A stretch of 10,859 bases of DNA, taken from assembly GCA_964650695.1 (NCBI GenBank), contig CAZYVA010000063.1, positions 1-10,859 on the forward strand. Reading direction: 5' to 3'. Below, piece after piece: positions 1-6,673 of this stretch. Each line of letters opens with the position of its first letter. The first letter of the stretch is position 1. Below the pieces are notes generated by a model. It ran no database searches and was not told the origin of the DNA. It was given only the letters and a program-made list of their open reading frames with translations. A program made the translations under genes and the position numbers. The DNA is from CAZYVA01 sp964650695 (GTDB lineage Bacteria; Bacillota; Clostridia; Lachnospirales; Lachnospiraceae).

Positions 1-23
1 CCTGTTGCAATAACTGCGTACAT
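1..23 (-). CDS. rplU: 50S ribosomal protein L21, 5' end only (partial)
   Basis: Only the first seven codons and two bases of the next are inside the window, reading MYAVIAT on the minus strand from an ATG at 23-21. This matches the highly conserved L21 N-terminus (usually MYAVI-x-TGGKQYKV). A perfect AGGAGG at 30-35 lies six bases before the ATG. L21 is a large-subunit protein that binds 23S rRNA, and in Firmicutes the gene usually heads an rplU-ysxB-rpmA operon, which would lie beyond the left edge. The call also rests on the promoter and the structured leader just upstream, typical of an autoregulated ribosomal-protein operon. The fragment is short, but start, ribosome binding site and leader agree. 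Confidence 0.85.
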
Positions 24-120
24 ATGGCACCTCCTATAATCATTACTCGCCAATTGCGGCGGCCGCCCTTGCCGAAACCGTCTGTCCGGGCGGCGCTTAT
101 GGCCTCATTGTGCGGCACAC
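24..120 (-). promoter_or_regulatory. Probable L21 leader (5' UTR of rplU)
   Basis: The 97 nt between the predicted transcription start near 120 and the rplU ATG can fold. A 7-bp GC stem pairs GCCGCCC (88-94 read on the minus strand) with GGGCGGC (62-68) around a 19-nt loop. A smaller CGCC/GGCG helix can form next to the ribosome binding site. Firmicute rplU operons are known to carry an autoregulatory L21 leader (an Rfam family) in this position, and the tract GAGTAATGATTATAGGAGG before the start resembles that family as I remember it. The fold was done by eye, so membership in the family is inferred. Confidence 0.5.
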
Positions 121-126
121 TGGGAT

Positions 127-155
127 ATCATACCATATGTGGCGCGGAAAAACAA
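127..155 (-). promoter_or_regulatory. Sigma-A promoter of rplU operon
   Basis: On the minus strand, TTGTTT (-35, 150-155) is separated by 17 nt from TATGAT (-10, 127-132, five of six consensus bases). The predicted start is near 120. The promoter begins only about 12 nt after the T-tract that ends the preceding operon, so rplU transcription is insulated from the amidohydrolase operon. Confidence 0.75.
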
Positions 156-166
156 GAAAATAAATC

Positions 167-202
167 AAAAAAACTGCTTCGCAGCCTCAAAATCTGCGGA
201 GC
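167..202 (-). terminator. Intrinsic terminator of the six-gene operon
   Basis: Just after the amidohydrolase stop, the minus strand reads GCTCCGCAG, a 9-nt loop, CTGCGAAGC, two bases and then seven T residues (167-173). The stem has 3+5 base pairs with one C/A mismatch. A competing shorter hairpin CTGC-GAA-GCAG sits directly on the T-tract. Stem plus uninterrupted T-run make a convincing Rho-independent terminator separating this operon from the rplU promoter. Confidence 0.8.
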
Positions 203-211
203 CGGTCCTTA

Positions 212-1069
212 TCACAGATGCAGGAGCCTTCGCGCGTTTTTTTCAAAAATATATTCCTGCGTCACCGTATCCGGCACAATTTCTTTCACGATCCGGACAA
301 ACCCGCCCTGGGACGCCCACGGAGAATCCGTCCCAAACAGGATTTTTTCCCTTCCGTGGTTTTCTAAAATCCGTAAGAACTGCCGGGTGGAAAACGCAGA
401 CAGCGTTCCCTTTTTATACCCATCCCGGCAGACCTGCCCAAGCCCATTGCCCTGCGGCGTCAGGTACTGGAAAATCACTGCTGTGTCCAGATAGACATCC
501 TTCCCTACCAGGTAACGCTCCACATCATCCCATAAAAGATTCCCGCCAAGATGCGCGAGTACCAGCTTTGGCGGCTTCACTTCCTCAATCAGCTCCGCGG
601 ACATCGCCGGCGTGCAGTGGACATGCCCCGGGGAGAGCGGATCCAGCCCGGCGTGGACGACAACGATCAGATCCTGCTTTTGCGCTTCTTCCACAATGCG
701 TTTATACCGGATATCGTTAAAATCCACACCCTGGTAATCCGGATGCAGCTTGATCCCCAAAAAGCCCATCCTTCGGATCTCTGCAAGCTCCGCCTTATAA
801 TCTGCGCTGTCCGGGTGGATGCTCCCGAACGAAAGCAGGTTCCCCTCCCTGAAGCGCATGGCGAAATCATTGATAGACCGAAACTGCGAAGGCTTTGTGG
901 CCACAGGAAGCACCACCGACAGATCCACCCCATCGGCCATTGAGGTATCAGAAAGCCCTTTCGCGGTCCCGTCCGTATAAGGCTCGGTCCTGCATATCTC
1001 TGCCAGTTTCCTTATCGTTTTCCCCGCTATCTTATCCGGGAACATATGCGTATGAAAATCGATCACCAT
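212..1069 (-). CDS. Amidohydrolase family protein (Amidohydro_2-type metal-dependent hydrolase)
   Basis: Predicted cytosolic TIM-barrel hydrolase of 285 residues. In the chosen numbering, the metal-binding HxH is at residues 6-8 (DFHTH), followed by KLHP (H109), VVHAG (H139), LAHLGGN (H173) and FGTDSPW (D248). These are the four-histidine and one-aspartate ligands typical of the amidohydrolase superfamily, near the Amidohydrolase_2 / COG2159 group. That group includes decarboxylases and hydrolases of varied substrates, so the substrate cannot be named. No signal peptide is seen. The first ATG, at 1075, has AGGGGG only one base away; the second ATG at 1069 has the same site at seven bases, so Met3 is preferred. 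The gene is last in the operon, about 24 nt after the CBS gene, and is followed by the terminator at 167-202. Confidence 0.85.
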   Translation of the reverse strand: MVIDFHTHMFPDKIAGKTIRKLAEICRTEPYTDGTAKGLSDTSMADGVDLSVVLPVATKPSQFRSINDFAMRFREGNLLSFGSIHPDSADYKAELAEIRRMGFLGIKLHPDYQGVDFNDIRYKRIVEEAQKQDLIVVVHAGLDPLSPGHVHCTPAMSAELIEEVKPPKLVLAHLGGNLLWDDVERYLVGKDVYLDTAVIFQYLTPQGNGLGQVCRDGYKKGTLSAFSTRQFLRILENHGREKILFGTDSPWASQGGFVRIVKEIVPDTVTQEYIFEKNARRLLHL

Positions 1070-1093
1070 GTCCATTCCCCCTGCCGCTAGGCT

Positions 1094-1519
1094 TCACTCG
1101 TTTTTTTTGGCTTCCGCTTCCTTCATCTTCTGGTAACAGTACCCGATGATATCCCGCCGCGTAATAATCCCAATGAAATGTTCCTCATCGTCCACCACCG
1201 GCACAAAATTCTGCTCCATGGCACGGTCGATCAAATCTTCCATCCGGGCGTCCGACGTCACGCATTGGTAATCGTTGCGCCTATGTATCATCAGGATGCT
1301 CATATCTTCCGCCGCCTTGATATTCAGCAGGTTTTTCTTTTTCATTCCCCACAGCAGGTCTCCTTCCGTGATAGAGCCCTTATACCTGCCTTCCTTATCC
1401 AGCATGGGGATGCAGGAGTATTTATAATGTTCCATAATCTCCAGCGCCTGCCTGACCGTGTGGTAATCATGGATATACGCCACTTCTTTTTTTGGCTTCA
1501 GGAAAAATAAAATATTCAT
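1094..1519 (-). CDS. Two-CBS-domain protein
   Basis: A small cytosolic protein of 141 residues consisting almost only of a tandem CBS pair (Bateman module): CBS1 around residues 13-58 (ending YKGSITEGDLL) and CBS2 around 82-128 (ending FIGIITRRDII). The G-x-I-T-x-x-D endings of both repeats are the family hallmark; such modules usually bind adenine nucleotides or SAM and regulate a partner. The tail is lysine- and glutamate-rich. A GTG at 1525 could start two codons earlier, but AGGAG (1527-1531) is one base from it and seven from the ATG at 1519, so ATG is chosen. That ribosome binding site shares bases with the TAG stop of the aspartokinase gene, implying tight co-translation. No attached enzyme domain; the ligand is unknown. 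Confidence 0.88.
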   Translation of the reverse strand: MNILFFLKPKKEVAYIHDYHTVRQALEIMEHYKYSCIPMLDKEGRYKGSITEGDLLWGMKKKNLLNIKAAEDMSILMIHRRNDYQCVTSDARMEDLIDRAMEQNFVPVVDDEEHFIGIITRRDIIGYCYQKMKEAEAKKNE

Positions 1520-1529
1520 TGTCACTCTC

Positions 1530-2861
1530 CTATATCCGGGTTGTCACAAAAATATCATAAATCGCCCGTATCGCTTCCTCAAAATCACTGTTTTTCACAC
1601 CGATGATAATATTTAACTCGCTGGAGCCCTGGTCAATCATCCGCACATTTACATTTGCATGGGAAAGCGCAGAAAAAATTCTTCCTGAAGTCCCTCGTGT
1701 ATAACGCATCCCTCTGCCTACGACAGCGATCAAGGCAAGATCGGATTCCAACTCCAGAAAATCCGGTTCCACCGCCCGGTGGATGCCAGCGATGACTTTC
1801 TGCTCCTTTTCCTGGAATTCATCCTGATGGACAAAAATTGTCATCGTATCAATGCCGGAAGGCATATGCTCGATCGAAATCTGGTTGTCCTCAAACACTT
1901 GCAGCACCTTCCGGCAGAACCCGATTTCCGAGTTCATCATCTCTTTTTCAATCGTGATGGAGGCGAAATCCTTTTTCCCCGCCACCCCGGTGATGGTAAA
2001 ACGCGGTTTCTGGCACGTTGCCTCCACGATGAAAGTCCCCTTGTCCTCCGGAATGTTGGTATTCCGGATATTGATCGGGATCCCTTCGCCTTTCACCGGG
2101 AAAATCGCGTCCGCATGAAGGACGGTTGCCCCCATGTATGAAAGCTCCCGCAGTTCCCGGTAGGTAATCACTTCGATGGATCTCGCGCCGGGGATGATCC
2201 GCGGGTCGGCTATGAGGAAGCCGGAAATATCCGTCCAGTTTTCATAAATATCCGCATGGACCGCCTTTGCCACAAGAGAACCGGTAATATCGGAGCCTCC
2301 CCTGGAAAAGGTTTTCACCGTCCCATCCGGCAAAGCCCCGTAAAAGCCTGGGACAACCGCCCGTTCTTCCGCCCCCAGGCGCTCTTTCAGCAATTCATCC
2401 GTCGCTTGTTCATCCAGGGAGCCGTCCTCGCAGAAGCGGATCACCTCCGCCGCGTCTATAAACGGGATACCCAGGTAAGCGGCCATGATTTTCCCGTTCA
2501 GGTATTCCCCTCTGGAGGCGGCATAATCACGCCCCGCCTTTTTATGGAAATTCCGCTTGATTTCTTTCAGTTCATCCGCCAGGGACAGTTCCAGTTCCAA
2601 GCCGTCAATGATTTCCTGGTAACGGGCCTGAATCTCATCCATCATCCCGCCAAAGTCCTCTTCTTCCCCCTCTTCAAGCATTGCCTGTCTGTAACATCGG
2701 TACAGCAGGTCGGTCACTTTCGTATCATCCGGGAAACGTTTGCCCGGTGCGGACGGAACCACATAGCGTCTGGAATCCTCCTTGCGTATAATCGCGCCCG
2801 CTTTGCGGAATTGCCCTGCGCTTGCAAGGGAGCTTCCGCCAAACTTCACAACCTTTAACAT
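1530..2861 (-). CDS. Aspartate kinase (YclM/ThrD-like, monofunctional)
   Basis: Phosphorylates aspartate with ATP, the first step to lysine, threonine, methionine and diaminopimelate. The 443-residue protein has the amino-acid-kinase fold: KFGGSS at 6-11, SAPGKR at 37-42, SRGGSDITGS at 186-195 and the NWTD / ADPRIIP region near 208-224. Two C-terminal ACT domains follow, about 290-345 and 375-443, which bind regulatory amino acids. The stretch around MNSEIGF and HMPSGIDTMTI (309-342) resembles Bacillus subtilis YclM (ThrD), the aspartokinase inhibited jointly by lysine and threonine, more than the DAP-sensitive or lysine-sensitive short-subunit forms. AAGGAG lies nine bases before the ATG. 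The gene is not fused to homoserine dehydrogenase. It follows ybaK after 94 nt and is coupled to the CBS gene. No lysine riboswitch is visible upstream. Which effector controls it is inferred only. Confidence 0.95.
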   Translation of the reverse strand: MLKVVKFGGSSLASAGQFRKAGAIIRKEDSRRYVVPSAPGKRFPDDTKVTDLLYRCYRQAMLEEGEEEDFGGMMDEIQARYQEIIDGLELELSLADELKEIKRNFHKKAGRDYAASRGEYLNGKIMAAYLGIPFIDAAEVIRFCEDGSLDEQATDELLKERLGAEERAVVPGFYGALPDGTVKTFSRGGSDITGSLVAKAVHADIYENWTDISGFLIADPRIIPGARSIEVITYRELRELSYMGATVLHADAIFPVKGEGIPINIRNTNIPEDKGTFIVEATCQKPRFTITGVAGKKDFASITIEKEMMNSEIGFCRKVLQVFEDNQISIEHMPSGIDTMTIFVHQDEFQEKEQKVIAGIHRAVEPDFLELESDLALIAVVGRGMRYTRGTSGRIFSALSHANVNVRMIDQGSSELNIIIGVKNSDFEEAIRAIYDIFVTTRI

Positions 2862-2955
2862 GATCTTTTGCTCCTTCGTCTGCCTGCTTGCACATACGCA
2901 TTCAGCTTACATCTTTTCCCCCTCGAATGCAATGAAATATTTGTGAAATCCATCG

Positions 2956-3447
2956 TTACGCACGGCTTCTACGCACAACGTCCGCATAGCCCGCGTTTGC
3001 CGCTTTACATAGGGATCCTGGGGAAAGCTTGAGCTGCATCCCGATTTTTCCACCGCTGATATACAGGAAGTCCAAATCCTTCGCTTCCTCCTGGATCACC
3101 GTTGGAAATTGCTTTTTCATCCCGACAGGGGCGCATCCTCCGCGGACATACCCGGTCACCTCCGTCAGTTCTCTCAGGGGCAGCATATCCACGGACTTTT
3201 CCCCTACCGCCCTCGCTGCCTTTTTGAGATCGATCTCTTCGACGACAGGGATGACGAAAACATAATGGCCGCCGCTTTTTCCGACCGTAACCAGGGTTTT
3301 GAACACCCGTCCGCGGGGAAGCCCCAGCTTGTCCGCCACTGCGGTCCCATCGGTAAATGCATCACATACATAGGTTTCATATTCGTAAGGGATGTTCTTT
3401 TTGTCTAAGATACGCATTGCGTTCGTCTTCAATTCTTTTTTTCCCAT
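2956..3447 (-). CDS. ybaK: Cys-tRNA(Pro)/Cys-tRNA(Cys) deacylase, YbaK/EbsC family
   Basis: A single-domain trans-editing protein of 163 residues. YbaK proteins hydrolyse Cys-tRNA(Pro), formed when prolyl-tRNA synthetase mischarges cysteine. Family marks seen: RVFKTLV with the conserved lysine at 50, KKAARAVGEKSVDML at 75-89, the TGYVRGGCAPVG loop at 98-109 and ISGGKIGMQLKLSP near 130-143. The length fits the family. The ATG is nine nt after the DUF2344 stop, and no proper Shine-Dalgarno is visible (only GCGGGA about 13 nt upstream), so translation probably depends on re-initiation by ribosomes leaving the previous gene. The gene sits in the radical-SAM operon before aspartokinase. Confidence 0.93.
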   Translation of the reverse strand: MGKKELKTNAMRILDKKNIPYEYETYVCDAFTDGTAVADKLGLPRGRVFKTLVTVGKSGGHYVFVIPVVEEIDLKKAARAVGEKSVDMLPLRELTEVTGYVRGGCAPVGMKKQFPTVIQEEAKDLDFLYISGGKIGMQLKLSPGSLCKAANAGYADVVRRSRA

Positions 3448-3456
3448 CGTATTTGC

Positions 3457-4194
3457 TTATCCCGCTTTCTCAGGCTGTCGTTTCACACAAGCCGCGCTGC
3501 CCAACCGGTCCAGGGGGATGAAAACGCCGCTTTTTTCTGCGAACAAATCCGTCCTGTGGTAGTGGAGCGGCAGCGCTTTTTCCCCGGCAAACCCCAGAAA
3601 AGCTTCCATCACCAGATCCGGCTTCAGATTGTTCTCACTCCCCGCCGCAAGGAGCATAGATAGATGCGTGTCTGTATATTGCATCTGATAAATCATCGGC
3701 CTGATGTCCACCTCTTTTTCGCTTTTTTTCGTTTTTTTGCGCACCATGACTTCCCGCTGCTCCAGGAAGCCGTCTACGGAAGCCTTTATATTTTCCGGCA
3801 CAGGCTTTTGTATATCTGAGGATTTCGCGGATTCCAGAAAAAAAACCTGGTAGGAAGCTGCCGCTACGATTGCCATCCCGCTTTGCTTTTTATCCTCCGG
3901 GATCTCCACAAAACTAAGGACGTCAATCCCTTCTACCATGGCCTCATTCATCCGTTTGACCGCTTCCTGCGGGGAAATGGGCTTCGCCAGCCCGATATCC
4001 AGGTACTCCCCGGAGCTTGTAAGCCCGATGCCGAGGGGCTGGGCAAAAGACATGACCATATGAGGGCTGTACCCACCTGTGAATTGGATTGGGATATCCG
4101 CCCTGCGCATCACCTTCTGGAAATAACGCATCACGTCCAGGTGCCCGATGAATTTGAGCGCCCCATATTTGCGGAATTTAATCCTTGCTTTCAA
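3457..4194 (-). CDS. DUF2344 / TIGR03936 radical-SAM-linked protein
   Basis: Protein of 245 residues of unknown function. The N-terminal half carries the family signature: RIKFRKYGALKFIGHLD near the start, the FTGGYSPHMVMSFA segment and PLGIGLTSSGEYLD. In many bacteria this domain is fused to the C-terminus of the B12/radical-SAM protein encoded just upstream; here the two are separate but overlapping. The reading frame extends to a TTG at 4212, but GGAGGTG at 4201-4207 lies six bases before another TTG at 4194, so I place the start there, giving MKARIKF. It then overlaps the stop of the upstream gene by 17 nt. The second half (about 120-200) is lysine-rich and poorly conserved. Likely a partner or substrate-binding subunit of the radical SAM enzyme, by inference from gene order and known fusions. 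Confidence 0.9.
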   Translation of the reverse strand: MKARIKFRKYGALKFIGHLDVMRYFQKVMRRADIPIQFTGGYSPHMVMSFAQPLGIGLTSSGEYLDIGLAKPISPQEAVKRMNEAMVEGIDVLSFVEIPEDKKQSGMAIVAAASYQVFFLESAKSSDIQKPVPENIKASVDGFLEQREVMVRKKTKKSEKEVDIRPMIYQMQYTDTHLSMLLAAGSENNLKPDLVMEAFLGFAGEKALPLHYHRTDLFAEKSGVFIPLDRLGSAACVKRQPEKAG

Positions 4195-6043
4195 AGCAGA
4201 CACCTCCCCCAAAGCATGCCGCCCCGCAACCAGAACACTGGACCCGGCAGTTTGGCGTCGTTTCCTCTTTCATGGATTTCTCCCATTCTTTCCATAAGTA
4301 TTCCTTCGTCACCCCGATATCGATAAAATCCCACGGGAAAAGCTCGTCCCGTGTCCGCTCACGGAGGTTATAGAAAGACAGGTCGATCCCGGTTTCCGCA
4401 AAAGCCTCCAGCCATTTCCCATACTGGAATGTCTCGCTCCACGCATCATACATGCAGCCTTTCTGATACGCCCGCAGGATGGCCGCGCCCACTCTCCGGT
4501 CCCCCCTTGCCAGGAGCCCTTCCAGGACTGTCACTTCCGCATCGTGCCAGTGATAACGCAGGCTTTTCCGGTTCAACTGCTTTGCAAACTCACGCTTCAC
4601 CATCGCCGCCCTGGAAATATATTCTTCATTCGTATACATTTTCGCCCACTGGAACGGAGTGAATGGCTTCGGGATGAAAAACGAGGTACTTGTCGTAATC
4701 TGGCACTTTCCATTCCGTTCCTCCTTCGGGATCCCATAGTATCTTCCAGCAATCCGGTCTGCAAGCGCTGGGATTGCTTTCCGATCCTCCTCCGTTTCCG
4801 TCGGGAGCCCCAGCATGAAATAAAGCTTTACCTTGTTCCAACCGCAGGCAAACGCCTGGCTGGCCCCATCCAGTATCATTTCTTCTGTAAGCCCCTTGTT
4901 GATGACGTCCCGAAGCCTTTGGGAACCCGCTTCCGGCGCGAACGTCAAGCTGCTTTTCCGGATATCCTGGATCTTTTCCATGACGTCCAGGGAAAACGCG
5001 TCGATACGGAGGGACGGCAGGGACACATTGATCCCTTTCTCCTGGAATTCGTCGATCAAAAATTCCACCAGCTCCTTTAGCGAGGAATAATCGCTGGAGC
5101 TTAAAGAACTCAGCGAAATCTCTTCATGGCCGGTATTTTTGAGCATCTTGCGCGCCGTCTCCTTCAGCATCCCTACGTCCCGCTCCCTGGTCGGGCGGTA
5201 GACCATCCCGGCCTGGCAGAAGCGGCATCCCCGGATGCAGCCGCGCATGATTTCCAGCACTACCCTGTCCTGCGTCACCTTGATAAAAGGGACGACCGGT
5301 TTTTCCGGATAATACGTATCCGTCACATCCAGCTCCAACTGTTTTTTTACCTTTGGAGGCGCGCAAGGGTGGTTCGGGGAAAAAGAACGGAGGGTCCCGT
5401 CCTCATAGTACCCGGCGTCGTAGAAAGACGGGACATAGATCCCCTCGACCCCGGCCGCTTTTTCAAGGTAATCCTGTTTAGTACCACCATGATTTTTATT
5501 GTCAATGTAGAGATCCAAAAGCTGGCGGTAGGCCGTCTCCCCCTCCCCGATATAAAACAAATCGAAAAATCCCGCCAGCGGCTCTGGGTTGTAGGCGCAA
5601 GGGCCGCCGCCAACTACGATCGGATATCCCTCTCCCCGATCCTTTGCCAGGAGCGGGATCCGGCTCAAATCCAAAATCTGCAGGATATTGGTGCAGCACA
5701 TCTCATACTGGAGCGTGACCCCAAGAAAATCAAAGTCCCGGATCGGATCCTGTGACTCCAGCGCAAAAAGCGGGATCTGCTCTTTACGCATTATTTTATC
5801 GAGATCCAACCACGGGGAATATACCCGTTCACACCAAACGTCTTCCCAGCGGTTGAACATATCGTATAAAATCTGGATGCCAAGATGCGACATCCCGATT
5901 TCATACACATCCGGGAAAGCCATCGCAAACCGGACAGATACCTGCCCAGGATCCTTCATGACGGAATTTAGTTCGCCGCCAATGTAGCGGGCCGGTTTTT
6001 CGACGTTCAGCAATATTTCATCGTTCAACGCAAGCTTTCTCAT
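4178..6043 (-). CDS. B12-binding radical SAM protein, TIGR03960 type
   Basis: A 621-residue iron-sulfur enzyme. The N-terminal region (about 40-170) resembles a cobalamin-binding Rossmann domain, with DFLGVTLQYEM, IVVGGGPCA and FYIGEGE motifs but no obvious DxHxxG motif. The radical SAM core begins with MRGCIRGCRFCQAG; C269, C273 and C276 form the CxxxCxxC that binds the [4Fe-4S] cluster and SAM. SLSSLSSSDY and the later FAPEAGS motif fit the barrel. The C-terminal tail holds five cysteines (599, 603, 606, 610, 616), perhaps a second metal or cluster site; a short cysteine cluster there is usual in the family. The reaction is unknown. AAGGGG lies six bases before the ATG. First gene of the operon, under the promoter at 6164-6192. 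Orthologues commonly lie beside RNase G and rplU genes, which hints at an RNA or ribosome role, but that is inference. Confidence 0.92.
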   Translation of the reverse strand: MRKLALNDEILLNVEKPARYIGGELNSVMKDPGQVSVRFAMAFPDVYEIGMSHLGIQILYDMFNRWEDVWCERVYSPWLDLDKIMRKEQIPLFALESQDPIRDFDFLGVTLQYEMCCTNILQILDLSRIPLLAKDRGEGYPIVVGGGPCAYNPEPLAGFFDLFYIGEGETAYRQLLDLYIDNKNHGGTKQDYLEKAAGVEGIYVPSFYDAGYYEDGTLRSFSPNHPCAPPKVKKQLELDVTDTYYPEKPVVPFIKVTQDRVVLEIMRGCIRGCRFCQAGMVYRPTRERDVGMLKETARKMLKNTGHEEISLSSLSSSDYSSLKELVEFLIDEFQEKGINVSLPSLRIDAFSLDVMEKIQDIRKSSLTFAPEAGSQRLRDVINKGLTEEMILDGASQAFACGWNKVKLYFMLGLPTETEEDRKAIPALADRIAGRYYGIPKEERNGKCQITTSTSFFIPKPFTPFQWAKMYTNEEYISRAAMVKREFAKQLNRKSLRYHWHDAEVTVLEGLLARGDRRVGAAILRAYQKGCMYDAWSETFQYGKWLEAFAETGIDLSFYNLRERTRDELFPWDFIDIGVTKEYLWKEWEKSMKEETTPNCRVQCSGCGAACFGGGVCFESKD

Positions 6044-6163
6044 GCTTCTCCCCTTGTCAAGACTTCTAACCGCTCACGCGATCAATGGCCAATATATCTT
6101 GGCGTGTGCAGGCATATGCCCCCGGTAATGCCGGCCAATCGATACGTTAATGGGTATAAAACC

Positions 6164-6192
6164 ATTATAGCCAAAAAACAGGCCAACATCAA
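6164..6192 (-). promoter_or_regulatory. Strong sigma-A promoter of the six-gene operon
   Basis: On the minus strand, TTGATG (-35, 6187-6192) begins right after the recX stop codon and is followed by a 17-nt spacer and a perfect TATAAT (6164-6169). The predicted start is near 6157, giving a leader of about 113 nt before the radical SAM gene. The leader holds a perfect 10-bp palindrome GGCATATGCC (6111-6120) whose role is unknown. No terminator is seen between recX and this promoter, so recA-recX read-through into the operon is possible. Confidence 0.8.
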
Positions 6193-6194
6193 CC

Positions 6195-6659
6195 TTAAAT
6201 CGCAGCGCCCTCTTTCAGCACCTCCCAGATATCCTCATAACAAAACCCTTTCTGGGTCAGGTAGCGGATCAGTCTCTGTTTATCTTTGGGGCCTGCCGTC
6301 TCCGGAACATATCTTCTCTTTGCCATCAGTTCCCGGATGGCTTTTTTTGTATCCTCCGCCCCGTAGCAATCCTCAAATGCCGCTTCCAGCACTTCCCCTG
6401 CAACCCCCTTCTGTTCAAGCTGCATCCAAAGCTCCCGCCTGCTTTTCCTGCCCTTTCTGCCCAAGATAAAGCTCCGCGCGTAATTCGCATCGTTGACATA
6501 GCCGAATGACTTCACATACTGTAGGACCTCGCTGACGATTTCTTCCGGATAGCCGCCCTGCAGAAGCTTATCCCGAAGCTGCGCTTCCGTCCTGCCCATC
6601 GTATTCAAGAGATGCAGTGCGCGCTGCTTCGCCTGCCTTAACTGTTCTTCCCTGTCCAT
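6195..6659 (-). CDS. recX: Recombination regulatory protein RecX
   Basis: RecX binds RecA filaments and tunes recombinase activity. The 154-residue product shows the three-helix repeats of the family: RALHLLNTMGRTEAQLRDKL with FGYVNDANYARSFI, then RKSRRELWMQLEQKG, then QRLIRYLTQKGFCYEDIWEVLKE at the C-terminus. It lacks the extra N-terminal domain (about 50 residues) seen in many Clostridia RecX proteins and is closer to the length of E. coli RecX (166). The open frame reaches a TTG at 6677 overlapping the recA stop (TTGA), but the nearest GGAGG is 13 bases off. The ATG at 6659 has AAGGA ten bases upstream, so it is preferred, though not decisively. Co-transcribed with recA and hence under SOS control. 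Confidence 0.9.
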   Translation of the reverse strand: MDREEQLRQAKQRALHLLNTMGRTEAQLRDKLLQGGYPEEIVSEVLQYVKSFGYVNDANYARSFILGRKGRKSRRELWMQLEQKGVAGEVLEAAFEDCYGAEDTKKAIRELMAKRRYVPETAGPKDKQRLIRYLTQKGFCYEDIWEVLKEGAAI

Positions 6660-6673
6660 CTGCTTTTCATCCT

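Noticed and set aside
139..720. Plus-strand 193-codon open frame
   Set aside because: It lies opposite the amidohydrolase and the terminator/rplU promoter region; its protein is rich in Pro, Arg and Ser with no motif and no ribosome binding site, as expected of an antisense shadow.
2256..2858. Plus-strand 200-codon open frame
   Set aside because: Antisense to aspartokinase, whose conserved motifs span the whole region; no recognisable domain in the shadow frame.
2897..2925. Possible promoter TTGCAT-17-TAAGCT before aspartokinase
   Set aside because: Only three of six consensus bases in each hexamer; the gene is adequately explained by the operon promoter.
2862..2955. Lysine riboswitch or T-box before aspartokinase
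   Set aside because: The 94-nt spacer is too short for the lysine riboswitch and shows no T-box sequence or terminator hairpin.
5126..5755. Plus-strand 209-codon open frame
   Set aside because: Antisense to the radical SAM core, including the CxxxCxxC codons; a shadow frame caused by codon bias.
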